A stretch of DNA of 64,000 nucleotides from Gonocerus acuteangulatus (taxonomy: Eukaryota > Arthropoda > Insecta > Hemiptera > Coreidae): positions 100,410,643 to 100,474,642 of the forward strand of contig OX328125.1 in the NCBI GenBank assembly GCA_946811695.1, written 5' to 3'. Shown piece after piece: positions 44,178-55,496 of this stretch. Numbering within the stretch: the first letter of the stretch is position 1; the number at the start of each line of letters is the position of its first letter. Position numbers and translations under genes: made by a program. A model generated the notes under the pieces. It had not been told where the DNA came from. It worked only from the letters and a program-made list of their open reading frames with translations, and made no database searches.

Positions 44178-44707
44178 GGTTTTGATTTTTATCGTTTTTT
44201 TTTTCATTTTTTTCCGTTTTTTGCTGATTAACCCCCAATTATGACTTCAGATTCGTGTTGAGCGGTAAAAAATACGTCAGAAAAAATGTGTCCGATACCC
44301 CACACAAACCACTTTTCTTTTTTTTTTTTTGTGGATCTGTGTAATTAACGAATGATTAGGATATTTGTGCGCGAGTTTTTTCACTCTTTTTTTCTTTTAT
44401 TTATTTATTTTATTGTTGTATTTTAGGCACTTTTACATTTTTCGCTAAGTTTTGATTATTTTTTATTACGCTGGATGCAACCACTTTTTATTTTATTTAT
44501 CGGCATTTTGTAAATGACATACCCAGACTCCCTGTAATTGTAATTATTACTTATAAAATACAGGAAATTCCTTAATTCAATTATGCTATTTATTCGCTTA
44601 ATACATCCGACCTCGCTACACTAATTCAATGAATCGTTGTATTGCTGATTCAAGTATGTATTTGTCAAATCCGCAGCCATTGTACTCCACAAAAAACGCT
44701 ATAAAAC

Positions 44708-44760
44708 TTAAAAAATCTGATTCGCAGGAACTGCATCATCTTAGCGCCGTTCAGTTGTTA
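44708..44760 (+). mobile_element. Family A 5' terminus (start of copy 4)
   Basis: GATTCGCAGGAACTGCATCA followed by TCTTAGCGCCG matches other family A 5' ends. The matching 3' end may be 47905. Confidence 0.6.
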
Positions 44761-44920
44761 TCCCTAGTGACATTAGCAAAGTAAGAGAAGCAGTAATAAG
44801 AAAAGGAAGTTTAAGACTTCACAAAAGGAAACTGACAGTATTTTAAGTAAACATTACCACCCTGCCATCTCAACGCTCACTCTAGGAAAGCACTATTACC
44901 GATACGTTTCTTATTATTAT

Positions 44921-44928
<8 letters not shown>

Positions 44929-44969
<41 letters not shown>

Positions 44970-45140
44970 TAACGGCGCATCTACAACTTGGCCATTAGCA
45001 CCGGGCTATCTACAGATGCCACCCTTTTCTAATGCCAACAGCGTGGTCGGTCACCCATTCAGGTTCTGACCACGCCCGACGTTGCTTAACTTCGGTGATC
45101 TACGGGAACCGGTGCATTCAACGTGGCTATGGCCGTTAGC
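44929..45140 (-). mobile_element. SINE with 5S rRNA-derived head
   Basis: Minus-strand head (45140 to about 45033) reads GCTAACGGCCATAGCCACGT, ATCACCGAAGTTAAGCAACG (box A region), TCGGGCGTGGTCAGAACC and TGAATGGGTGACCG (box C), clearly 5S rRNA-like over about 108 bases. The 3' part GGTGCTAATGGCCAAGTTGT...GATGCGCCGTT plus poly-A is the same tail as in the tRNA-headed SINE at 29485. This is the SINE3 arrangement (5S promoter). Confidence 0.85.
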
Positions 45141-45213
45141 AAGTGTCTTATTTTCTTACCTTGTGTTACTAATATACTCATTTTATTATTAAATGCAACA
45201 ACAAAAAAGTCGG

Positions 45214-45292
45214 GCTCTCCCGTGGTCTAGGGGCTAGCGCGCTGGATTCATAAGCGGGAGATGGTGGGTTCGATCCCCACCGGCGCACAGTG
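45214..45292 (+). mobile_element. Head fragment of the tRNA-Glu-like SINE
   Basis: GGGCTCTCCCGTGGTCTAGG, GGATTCATAAGCGGGAGATG and B box GGTTCGATCCCCACC match the head of the SINE at 29485-29687; the tail is missing. Acceptor strands do not pair. Confidence 0.75.
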
Positions 45293-45970
45293 TAACGTTC
45301 AATGGACAAAAACCTAAATTATTGTTTTCTTATATTTAATTTTTAATCCTCTAGCTAAGTTTAGAAACTATTCAATGAATTAAAATCGTATAAAACTAAT
45401 AAATATTAGTTATATTTTGATCAACAAACACATTAGCAGTATTATAAACAAGGCAAAGTCTTTAAAACCTGCTTTAAGCCAACAATCAGTTTGAACCTCT
45501 GCAGTTGAAGATAGGACAGTGTTTTTATTAAGTCATCCGAAGGAAATTACGTCAAAACTATTCCTTTTTTATCTGATATAATTGATTATGGGTAATTACT
45601 CCCTTATTATTTATCCTGAATTATTCTTCATTGATCTTTGAAATTTTCTTTAATTACAAAACTTTGATAGACCATAGCAAAAAAACTTCATCTGAACACA
45701 TCCCAAGTTTTTTCGAGCTTAAAGTTTACCTCAAGTATAATGTACTGAGGGCAATTTAGTTTGCCGAAATTTGCCTATTCCAAAGATTTTTACTTTTAGA
45801 TCCATCATCATTTTTTCTTCCAAATTTGAAAAAAAAAAAAATGTGGATAAATCCAAGAAGACGGTATTAATCCTTGGGCAAATGATTCAATTTAATCTAC
45901 AGGATTACCTAAAGAAATATTAAGCAATACCAAAAAAACTACCAGTTTAGTCTTATATTATATGTAAAAA
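45293..45970. other. AT-rich spacer, nothing recognised
   Basis: No exon, RNA gene or element end could be supported. Confidence 0.5.
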
Positions 45971-46348
45971 ATGTGGGAACGTGTTCACCGCAGAGAAAAA
46001 AAACTCTTATATAAATACTGGTTGAAACAATATATCAACTTAGAAGAAATTGTTATTAATTTTTATCAAGAAAAAAGATATTCACGCCCTGATGGCCCTT
46101 CCGGCTTCCTTAGAGGCAGACATAAAAAAGAGTTTACAGCGTTGTGTGAGAGAAGGAAAAAGCGCCGGGCTCTTCTGATATCAGGTCCAAAGCTTTTTTT
46201 ACGGAGAAAAAATATAAAAAGGCAAAGCAAAATCAGTCGAGACATTAATGAATGTATAATAGAGGATGACAGTAATAATCAAATAGATATTGGTGTCGAC
46301 ATAAGTTTACATTCTCAAGAATCCAAAAACGATTCAGACTCGGCATAA
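45971..46348 (+). CDS. Unrecognised 125-residue open frame
   Basis: ATG to TAA, highly basic in the middle (RRKKRRALLISGPKLFLRRK) and acidic at the end (EDDSNNQIDIGVDISLHS). I do not recognise it. It lies between the two ends of family A copy 4, so it may be cargo or debris of another element; a chance frame is possible given no supporting context. Confidence 0.25.
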   Translation: MWERVHRREKKLLYKYWLKQYINLEEIVINFYQEKRYSRPDGPSGFLRGRHKKEFTALCERRKKRRALLISGPKLFLRRKNIKRQSKISRDINECIIEDDSNNQIDIGVDISLHSQESKNDSDSA

Positions 46349-46675
46349 AAAAAATATTTAAAATATTATTATTCTATGGCAATATTACTATAAGTATAAT
46401 TTACTACTATACGATTACTACATTATATGTTACAGTCATAATATATTTTATAATAATATTATTACCTGCTATATTATTTCTATTAATATTATTAGGGTCT
46501 TGTTTAGAACAGGCCCGCCAGTGATTTCATAATGATATTTAGTAACTGTTACTATGTAATTTGATACCATCGATACAGAAATAAAAACACATGTTTAAAT
46601 ACTATTTAATTTAGTATTGTTTGTGTATTTGCGGTTATAAAAGTATTAAACTATGAATATTTTTGATGTTTACGA

Positions 46676-46741
46676 CATTATCATACTTTTAATCAGTTCC
46701 TCCAGATTTACTTGGAGGAACTGATTAAAAGTATGATAATG
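46676..46741. repeat. Perfect 29-bp-arm hairpin
   Basis: CATTATCATACTTTTAATCA onwards (46676-46704) is exactly inverted at 46713-46741 around an 8-base loop. Confidence 0.9.
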
Positions 46742-47647
46742 TTTTTGGAACCTTTTTTGTAGACCATTTAGTAAGCTTTCGAATGGTAACCTTTCGCTTC
46801 CCAAGATTGTCAACGGTTTTTGAGATACTAACGAAAGTATAAAAGGTTACCAAAACTTTTCTTGTCTGTTAATAAAATATTTTATTCTAACCCTTCCTTT
46901 ACTCCGAACGTAACTAAAATTTCAACATATTAGTGTTGATACAATTCGAACATGCAGAAAATGTTTCAACTGAATCCCATAATTCTAAGTACCAAAATCA
47001 AAGACAAAAAGAACAGTTCGAATAAGCGAAATCAATTACTTTAAAGTTTTAAGCACTTATTTCTCCGATTGACATCGCCTAATCAAAACTTTCATCAGAA
47101 CCATTTTTGAAGAACATTAAGTGAGCTTTCTAATGGTCATCTTCCGTTTCCCAAGATTCTCAACCATATTCGAGATATTAAGGAAAGTATACAAAGTTAC
47201 CAAAACTTTTTATGTCTGTTAATAAAATATTTTATTCTAACCCTTCCTAAACTCCAAACGTAACAAAAATTTCAACATATTAGTTTTAATGAAAGTAGAA
47301 CATGCAGAAAATGTTTCAACTGAATCCCATGATTCTAAGTACCCAAACCAAAAACGGTATTCAAAAACTATTTTTCCAATTTTCTCGAAAACGGTTAAAG
47401 CTATCGCCTTGAAAATGGTTTCATTCGTTTTCCTAGCCCAAGAAGCCCATAAAACGAGTACTTACAAGCTTATGAACTCAAAAACGTAAGCGTTACGAAT
47501 TTTTTGCGCGAATTTCGCCCCAAACGCCATCTTCCAGTGGGCGGATTCTGCTGGCTAACGAACTTGACCTTTCAATTTAGACGACGGATTTTTGTACCAA
47601 ATTTCATCACACTCGGACCATTCGTGTTCTACCTAGAGAGCGAACAG

Positions 47648-47696
<49 letters not shown>

Positions 47697-47724
47697 TATA
47701 CATATATATATATATATATATAAT

Positions 47725-47766
<42 letters not shown>

Positions 47767-47905
47767 AATTTGAACCACCGTTATTTTCGGTTTCTAGGGG
47801 TTCTGAAACGCGAAATTTTCTAGTCGGCACTTCCGGATTGTTTCATTGTATCAACCTTATAAGCGGGGTTCCTCCCTATGGGGGAGGGAGGAACCGCGCT
47901 AAAAA
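46742..47905 (+). mobile_element. Helentron-like family A, copy 4, body and 3' end
   Basis: Two 350-bp units (TTTCAACTGAATCCCATAAT at about 46965 and TTTCAACTGAATCCCATGAT at about 47312), (TA)n 47652-47765, then the hairpin GGTTCCTCCCT...GAGGGAGGAACC and terminal GCGCTAAAA at 47905. Confidence 0.78.
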
Positions 47906-47972
47906 TGCTTATTTGAAAATAACTAGCGGTTAATGATTTTAGTCCATAAGCCTCACTACTTCGTTACACTGT

Positions 47973-48061
47973 GCGGCGGCAGGAATTTTCTCAGGGCTCG
48001 CTGAGAAAATTCCTGGCTGCAGCCTGGATGTCGGCGCTAATGGCCAAGATTTGTCGATGCG
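47973..48061 (+). mobile_element. SINE body and tail fragment
   Basis: CAGGAATTTTCTCAGGGCTC and GGCGCTAATGGCCAAGATTT...GATGCGCCG match the SINE at 29485-29687 without its head or poly-A. It abuts the 5' end of family A copy 5 directly. Confidence 0.75.
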
Positions 48062-49307
48062 CCGTCCGACTCGCAGGAACTGCGTCATCTTAGCGCGGTT
48101 CTGTACATCTCGAAGAAAGGGAATAGATTAGGCATCACAAATCGCAGGAAAATGACAGTAGCCAACTTACACTGAATAATACGGATAATTCTTAATCCTC
48201 ATTCTTAAAGAAGGCTGAATAAGTCAATACAATAATGTACTGAAAACATACCCACTCTTCGACTACTGCTCAGAAGGCTCTTTTTCGAACCAAAAATTCG
48301 TTGTCATTTTAAGTTTCTTTTGTTTTACTAGCAAATTTATTTTACTGTTATAATCAACTGTAAATGTGTGATTCATGGCAAATAAAATTCCATTCTCTCC
48401 AGGGTAAAATCTTTATTTAAAATAAGAAATAACGATAACTTCAGTTGTAGGCTATGAGGAAGGTTATACAGATAGGAGAATTCAAAACAAATTTTACATA
48501 CGTCATCATGATTAGCCACAGCCATCTTGATTACCACAGCCACTCCAAACTTATTACCATTACCTTTCACCGTTTCTTAGCTTATTTTACTACAATACTA
48601 ATTTTACTGATAAATGCAACTTAAAACAAAAAACAACCAATTAAAAAGTGAGATAAACAAAGAGAAAAACCCTTTCAAAACAACAAAACAAACAATTGTT
48701 TAGATTTAAGCGCTTATATCTCTGATTGACGTTGCCCCATCGAATATTGCTTCAGAACCTTTTTGTAGAGAATTTAGTAAGCATTCGAATGGTCACCTTC
48801 CACTTAGCATGATTTCCGTTATCGAGATATTTACGAAAAATGTATGAAGATCCGAAAACTTTTCACGTCTATTAAGAAAATAATTTTTTTCGCATACTTC
48901 CTCAACTCCAAATATAACTAAAATTTGAACATCTTAGTTAGGATTAATTTCCAATATGAAGAATCTATTTCAATTGAATCCCGCGATTCTAAGTACCCAC
49001 AAAAAAATAATGACTTACAAAAACATCGATTCCACTTTTCTCGAAAACGGTTAAAGCTATCGCCTTGAAAATGGTTTCATTCGTTTTCCTATCCCAAGAA
49101 GCCTATAAAAAGAGTACTTACAAGCTTATGAACTCAAAAACGTAAGCGTTACGATTTTTTTACGCGAATTTCGCCCCAAACGCCATCTTCCAGTGGGCGG
49201 ATTCTGCTGGTTAACGAACTTGACCTTTCAAATTAGACGACAGATTTTTGTACCAAATTTCATCAAAATCGGACTATTTTTGAGCTTGCTAGAGAGCGAA
49301 CAGACAA

Positions 49308-49360
<53 letters not shown>

Positions 49361-49501
49361 AATTTGAACCACCTATATTTTCGTGATCTATGGGGTCTGA
49401 AACAAAAAAGTTTCTAGTCGGCACTTCCGGATTGCGTCGTGAGGTCAACCTCATAAGCAGGTTCGCCCTATGGAGATAGGGAGTAACCGCGCTAAAATGG
49501 A
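48062..49501 (+). mobile_element. Helentron-like family A, copy 5, both ends present (reference copy)
   Basis: 5' end TCCGACTCGCAGGAACTGCG, followed by subterminal TCTTAGCGCGG; 3' end a degraded hairpin (GGTTCGCCCTATGGAGATAG...) plus ACCGCGCTAAAA. TTAGCGCGG near the 5' end and CCGCGCTAA at the 3' end are inverted. One (TA)n tract at 49310-49358. About 1.44 kb, no coding capacity. Helentron-type non-autonomous elements have this combination of subterminal inverted repeat, internal satellite and 3' hairpin; the autonomous Rep/helicase partner is not in the window. Confidence 0.75.
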
Positions 49502-49559
49502 AATGAACAAAAATATATACATATGTGAATAACATAATACATATGTGGGCATTCAGATG

Positions 49560-50392
49560 AGTTCATTGATATTTTTTAGGTCCAGTTGTTTAATAAATGC
49601 ATCAAATTCCTTAAAATATGTAAGTAGTAAGTCAGGTTTATCAGTGGGCCAAGTTCCGTCCTGTAAGGTAATGTCCTTAATGACCTGTAAGGTATTGTCC
49701 TGGGTCCGTCCAGTAATGTACAGTCGAACAGGAGATGGTCGTAAGTCTGTTCAGTTGTATTGTCGCATTTACATGTGTTAGTAGTTAAAAGTTTAAATGT
49801 ATGTAAATAACTTTTCGTCGGTCCATGTCCTGATGAATTGAGTCATGTGTAAGTTGTTAAGCCTCAATTTTTGTCTGTTGAGTATTGTAGGTATGAATTT
49901 GTGTAAATGTCTTCCTTTAGTTGTGTTCGTCCATCGTTCGTCCCATTTTTGCATTGATTTGTCTCGCAGTAGTCTTTTTATAGTCTGTGATGTAAGTTTA
50001 GAGTAAGATATAGGTAATGTCGTGTCCTTTGAAGCTGATTTTGCAAGTAAGTCTACTGTCTCGTTCCTAATAGCCCAGAATGTCCTTTAATCCAGGTTAT
50101 TGTAACTGTGACATTTTTCTGTTTGCACATAATAAGTAATGTTCTAATGTGTTCAGTTTGTTCGTTATGAGTTTGGTTGTTGTATATGCGTGCTATGTTT
50201 GTCTTGCTGTCAGTGTATATTGTGCATGTGTCTCCGTCGTGACTTATGGAATATAGTTTTTCTACTGCTTTTATGATGACAAGGTTTTCTGCCTGGTTGT
50301 TCGTACATAGTGGTGATAGTCTGTATTGTCCTCTGTCAATAGTTATGTCGTCTTTTAGTATTATGTATGCAGATCCAACGCAGTCATTGCTT
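49560..50392 (-). pseudogene. R1-like LINE ORF2: RNase H and C-terminal part
   Basis: Minus-strand reading continues from the RT with an RNase H-like fold (SNDCVGSAYIILKDDI, NQAENLVIIKAVEKL with Glu, IYTDSKTNIARIYN with Asp, ITWIKGHSGL) and ends with CKCDNTTEQTYDHLLFDC, a Cys/His tail motif. Several stops and frameshifts. Confidence 0.75.
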
Positions 50393-51942
50393 TTACTTCC
50401 CTTCCGTGTAAATGTGATAAGTCCATGTTAGTTCAACATCTTTAGTCGGTACAATGTCTTTAGGGTGTAACCAGTTCGTGAACCGTATGTCTTGTTCTAT
50501 GTCATGTGGTGTGATGTTCTGATAAGTAAAGTCTTCTGGAATTTCTTTCGATTTCAATAACGTATGTAGCCTTATCATTTCCCCAGCTTTGATGTGAATT
50601 GGCAACTTGTTAGCTAAAACACATGATGCTTCATAAGATAATGTACGATATCCCCTGGATATTTTAATCGCAGCTAATCTCTGTACTCTTTCTAGTTTTT
50701 TCACATTTCTTTTCACACTTAAAGCATGGCCCCATATTTCAATCCCGTACGTCAACATGGGGACTATCGCCCCTTTGTAGATTGTTGCTAATGCGTCAGA
50801 ATTAAGACCCCAAGTGACTCTGGCAGCCATCGATAGTCCATTTATTATTGAAAATAGTCGTGTTTGTAAGTTAGTAATGTGGTAGTTCCATTTCAACTTG
50901 TTGTCAATATAAAGTCCTAGATATTTAAGAACAGTTTTGTCTGGAATAGTTTGTCCATTTAGAGTAATGTCTAATTTAGGTATATTTCTTCTTCTTGTAA
51001 ATAGTGTGTATGTAGATTTCTCCAAGTTAAACGTAAGTTTGTTTCTGTTCGTCCATTCATTAATTGTGTCTAAAGTTAAGTTTGCACGTTCTTCTATTTC
51101 AGTTAACTTTGTCCCAACTACTGTAAGTAGAATGTCGTCAGCAAATGTTATAATCTCTGTCCCTTCAGGGGTTTCTGTTGTCAGTAAACTGTCCATAATT
51201 AGGTTCCATAGTAGTGGTGAACAAGCTGATCCTTGTGGAGTACCTCTTCTGTGATGTATGTACCGTCGTGTTTTGTAGTGTCATGTATACATGTCTATTA
51301 TGGAGATAGTCCGGTAGTAATCTGTAAATATTTTGGGGCAATAATTTTGTTAAGTTTGTGTAGTGATTCAAATATCGATGGCCACCAAGCATGGTCAAAT
51401 GCTCCTTTGATGTCCAACGAAATTACCACAATATGCTTCTTTTCATGCAACTGCAATCTTAATAAATTCACAATTTTATGAAGAGCATCTACAGTACTTG
51501 TTTGAGGCGTGAACCCATATTGATTAGGGTGCAATGGTGCATGCTTAATAAGGTGAAAAGAAAGTCTGGAGATGATAATTTTTTCTAGAACTTTGCCTCC
51601 GACTGGAATGAAACTTATAGGTCTGTAGTTCTGTCCATTATGTTTAGGTACTGGGATTACCTTAGAAATTTTCCATACATCAGGGAAGATTCCACTATCG
51701 AAACACTTTTTACACAAGTTTATTATAAAACATGGAAAAATATTGAAAACTTTTTGAAATATTGTAATTAAATCAAATCCAGCTGCTTTGCGTGGATTTA
51801 AGTTATTAATTAAATGTCTTATCTCTATATCTGATAAAGTACTGTCGTCCTGAGTATTTGGTAGTTGATTACTGTTTCGCCTCATGGTGATGTGTATGTC
51901 AGTGTCGTTTGTAGGGTCGTCACTTATGAAGAAGTTGTTCAT
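50393..51942 (-). pseudogene. R1-like LINE ORF2: reverse transcriptase
   Basis: The upstream part (51298-51942) carries NLNPRKAAGFDLITI, NYRPISFIPVGGKVLEKI, NQYGFTPQTSTVDAL and the catalytic VISLDIKGAFDHAWW. The downstream part (50393-51196, shifted frame) carries ITFADDILLTVVGTKL with the FADD box, YLGLYIDNKLKW, and WGLNSDALATIYKGAIVPML with KLERVQRLAAIKISRGYRT. The last block is typical of the R1 clade. One frameshift separates the two; the region between FDHAWW and FADD is damaged. Non-functional. Confidence 0.88.
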
Positions 51943-52942
51943 TAAATGTTGTAGAATCTCCTCAGTGTCTGTCGTGAAAGTTCCGTCTGTATTGTACGTA
52001 GTAGTAAATCAGTCTTTAATTTTCCAGTCGAGTGTTTATATATCCATGTCCAAGGATTAGTTTTGTCTATGTAATTGAAGTACGTTTTCCATGAATTTAA
52101 TTTTTCCCTCTTTAATGTTTTTGTGTAAGTAGATTTTATTTGTAGGTAAGCATTTTTCCGAGTTTGCCTTAAATCTGGATTGTTTCGTGTACGTTGGAAT
52201 TGTCATCTTAACGTGTTGGTTTTGTGTCTTAGTTCAGTCAGTTCTTGAGTCCACCAAGGAGCCGATTTCATAGTCCTATACTTTTTTTGTCTTAAAAATA
52301 GACTGTTACATGTCTTAATTAGGCACTTATGAAATAGGCTTACGGTTATATTAATTCCTCTTGAATCCAGAGAGTCAATCAAGTATGACTCTAGATTTGG
52401 TAATGCATTAGTGGTAGGTACAAATTTTATTTTAATATAGTATTCCAATTTTTCCTGGAAAATATCCGGCATATATTGGCATGTTTGGTAACATTAGCTT
52501 TTTCATTTGTTAGGAATTGCCTATTATCTGTTGATATTTGCAATGTGTAAGTTAATATGGAATGGTCTGAAAAATTCTCTTCATCGTGGTTTGTCCAGTC
52601 ATGTATATATTTGGTCATAGTTCCATTTGTTATTGTTAAGTCTATGTTGCTGTTACCATTAGTGGATGAGAAAGTAGGTTTTAATTCATTGTCGTTTATT
52701 ATAAATAGATTTTTAGATAGAATAAAGTTTTCTAATATACGGCCTCTTTCATTCCTTATTCTATCAAACCATAGAGGCGATCTACAGTTCGTATCAGCTG
52801 CGATTAGAATACCACGGTTAGGATATCTGTTCACTATTTTTTCGATTTTTATTAAATCCTCCTCAACATTTTTAGTAATATCAAAATAGATATTTATTAA
52901 AATTAAATTTGTATTTATTATATTAAGTTTAGTAACGCACAT
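51943..52942 (-). pseudogene. R1-like LINE ORF2: APE endonuclease (C-terminal part) and linker
   Basis: 52427-52942 encodes the apurinic-like endonuclease block: RGILIAADTNCRSPLWFD (catalytic D.N), RGRILENFILSKNLFIIND, PTFSSTNGNSNIDLTITN and DEENFSDHSILTY (SDH). 52203-52472 gives the linker up to TMKSAPWWTQEL. Frameshifts break the links. The N-terminal endonuclease part lies beyond an inserted MITE, at 53198-53354. Confidence 0.85.
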
Positions 52943-52943
52943 A

Positions 52944-53195
52944 TCGTCGATACAAAAGCAAACTAACGAATATGAAAATCACCACTTTTCAGAGTGGAAA
53001 AGTATTTATTCATAACTTTTTTTTGGACAGTCAAATATTCGGCAGATTTGACCTTTTGATAGTGGAATACTTTCCCTTTAATAGAGTGAAGTCAGATTGA
53101 AGAATTTGCCGTAAATAAGTCCAGCAGAAATTATTAAAGATGGACAATGAAAGATGCATTTTTTCATATTCGTTAGTTTGCATTTGTATCGACGA
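52944..53195. mobile_element. Short TIR element (MITE), TA target, copy 2, inside the LINE endonuclease
   Basis: TIRs TCGTCGATACAAAAGCAAAC and GTTTGCATTTGTATCGACGA with TA on each side. Removing it and one TA rejoins the endonuclease frame on both sides, which shows the insertion point and confirms the TA duplication. Confidence 0.85.
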
Positions 53196-53197
53196 TA

Positions 53198-53354
53198 TCA
53201 TCGTCTGATACATCTGTTAAAAAAAGAATATTAATATTTTTATTAATTACTATGGTACTAGCACGTGTTTTGTTTTTCCAAATTCAAATACTCTATATCT
53301 ATTTGAATAACCATATGTTTTATTATGTTTTATATATGGCTCTTGTAATAAATC
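53198..53354 (-). pseudogene. R1-like LINE ORF2: N-terminal endonuclease fragment
   Basis: Minus strand reads DLLQEPYIKHNKTYGYS (the QEPY block with its catalytic Glu), and after one frameshift IVINKNINILFLTDVSDDD, which runs into the MITE. Upstream of it the sequence is lost at the Jockey insertion. Confidence 0.7.
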
Positions 53355-53398
53355 AGAGGGTTGCAGTGGTCATAGTGAAAGGGTTTGAAGCCAAATAA

Positions 53399-54504
53399 TT
53401 CACAGCTGGCCTTTTCTTGGACTTGAAGGGGGCTTTCGATTCCGTCTGGCACCGAGGCTTATTATATAAGATAAGGAAGACATTACCACCAGCCAATATA
53501 TTCTCCTCTATAAAATCTTACTTAGAAGATCGCACATGCCAAGTCCGGATCGGAAGCACTCTAAGCCGGAAAATCGTTTTGGAAGCTGGAGTTCCACAAG
53601 GAGCTATATTGAGCCCCCTTCTCTATCTACTCTTTGTCTCCGACATGCCTGAAGAAGATTCCTTCTCTCAGCTTGCAACATTTGCTGACGACACTCTCAT
53701 CTTATCCACTCATAGTAATCCGTCAACCATGATTCAAAACTTGCAAGGAACGGCGAACTTCTTAGTTGACTGGTTTACTAAATGGCGACTGGTCCTAAAT
53801 TCAACCAAAACGGAGGCCAAAGTCTTTTCCCTACGGTGGTTTTCGAATGAAGAACTACCAGAAATCCGATTGGATGGACTCCCAGTTCCTTGGAGCCCGA
53901 AGGACCAGGGAGTCAGGTATCTAGGGCTATATTTGACACTCGACTTACTTGGAAATTACACATTAACATAAAATTACGACAGGCACACTCCAGACTCTCA
54001 AAACTATACCCTCTGATGAACAGAAGAACCTAGGAGTGACCTTCACTAGTAACACTTCTTTACAAGACCATGATCCTCCCAATACTGATTTACGCCTGCC
54101 CTGTTTGGTATGGAACAAACACGAAGAACATCAGACGACTTCAGACATTACAAAGCAAATTGCTACGGATTGCAGCCAACGCCCCTTGGTTCGTTCGAAA
54201 CACCTTGCTCCATCGAGAACTGGGAGTTAATCCAATCGCATTTCACATCGAAGAACTGACCCGAAGGCATCAAGACAAACTACCTCTTTCTTCAGCTGCC
54301 ACGATCTACAACCTAGGAATAACTACAGCCCGACGCCTCATGCCGAGGCTGTATCAAGACATTTTATTTTAATATAAAGAGCAATCTATTATTTTTTTTT
54401 TATTTATTTTTTTTGTTTGTTTGTTTGTTTTCTTTTTCTTTCAATTTGTGGAAAAAACAATCTGGTTTGGTCCAAAATAAAAATATTTTTCTTCTTCTTC
54501 TTCT
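53399..54504 (+). pseudogene. Jockey LINE copy 1, 5'-truncated
   Basis: Starts inside the RT: FLDLKGAFDSVWHRGLLY (catalytic D), GVPQGAILSPLLYLLFVSD, TFADDTLILSTHSNP (FADD), RYLGLYLTLDL, then after a frameshift near 53970 TMILPILIYACPVWYGTNTK and the end ARRLMPRLYQDILF at 54372. No RNase H, as in the Jockey clade. The 3' UTR ends with a CCAAAATAAAAATA and CTT-repeat tail at about 54504. Confidence 0.88.
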
Positions 54505-55250
54505 TGTAAATCTGCAAGCATCGGCGAACTCGTTGACCCACTGGTTTAGGAAATGGCGACTGGCCCTTAATTCTACCAAGACTGAGGCCAAAGTATTTTC
54601 ACTTCGGAGGTTCTCAAACGAAGAAATTCCAGAAATCCGATTGGATGGACTTCCAGTTCCTTGTAGCCCGAAGAACGAGGGTGTGTGTTACCTAGGACTA
54701 CACTTTGATACTCGACTTACTTGGAAACTAAACACTAACATAAAATTACGACATGCACACACCAGACTTCCAAAACTATACCCACTGATGAACAGAAAAA
54801 CATCACTTCGACCTTCACTAGTCACACTCCTTTACAAGACTATGATCCTCCCAATACTGACTTACGCCTGCCCTGTGTGGTATGGAACAAACACTACGAA
54901 CATCAGACGACTTCAGACTTTACAGAACAAAGTCCTACGGATAGCAGCCAACGCCCCTTGGTTCGTTCGAAACAGCTTGCTCCATCGGGAACTGGGAGTT
55001 GATCCTCTCGCATTTCAAATAGAAGAATTGACCCGCAGATACCACGACAATCTGGATCTCTCTACTGGTGCCAAGAATTACCATCTGGGAGAACCTACAG
55101 CCCGACGCCTCAAGCCGAGGCTGTACCAAGACATTTTATTTTAATTCTTTTTTTTTATATATATATTTTTTTTTGTTTTTGTAAATAACTATTTCTTTAT
55201 TTTCCATTTGTGTAAAAAACTACTTGTTTTGGTCCAAAATAAAAATGATA
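54505..55250 (+). pseudogene. Jockey LINE copy 2, 5'-truncated, in tandem
   Basis: Begins after the tail of copy 1 with LQASANSLTHWFRKWRLALN, is open without interruption to ARRLKPRLYQDILF (stop about 55144), and shares the 3' UTR end GGTCCAAAATAAAAATGATA. It lacks the catalytic RT boxes because of deeper truncation, and is closely similar to copy 1. Confidence 0.87.
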
Positions 55251-55383
55251 TTTGTTTGTCTTGTTGTAATAATAGAATGTCTAGTTTCATTGTATCAATC
55301 ACATGTTTTATATAGTTCCTAGCCTTCCAAGAATGTCAGCTATTAAATAGTGCAATGTTTACATTAACACATGTTTTATTAAC

Positions 55384-55390
<7 letters not shown>

Positions 55391-55463
<73 letters not shown>

Positions 55464-55496
55464 GGCGCATCGACATAAATCTTGGCCATTAGCGCC
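55391..55496 (-). mobile_element. SINE tail-only insertion with 13-bp duplication
   Basis: About 70 T followed by ACGGCGCATCGACATAAATC and TTGGCCATTAGCGCC, flanked by ATTAACTATTAAT at 55378-55390 and 55497-55509. Only the 3' tail was copied, no head. Confidence 0.88.

Larger units (their letters stand above)
43411..44341. mobile_element. TIR element carrying a minisatellite and a protein fragment
   Basis: About 145-bp imperfect terminal inverted repeats (CACAGGTCCAC... and ...GTGGATCTGTG) with inner blocks such as CCCCAATTATGAC in both arms. TAA occurs on both outer sides, a possible 3-bp target duplication. The centre holds a 45-bp array and a short conserved reading frame. Confidence 0.65.

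Noticed and set aside
45033..45140. Possible functional 5S rRNA gene
   Set aside because: Several substitutions, no T-run terminator in sense orientation, and directly joined to the SINE tail and poly-A.
45214..45292. Possible tRNA-Glu gene
   Set aside because: A and B boxes are good, but the 5' and 3' acceptor strands do not pair and the same head occurs in a SINE with poly-A and target duplications.
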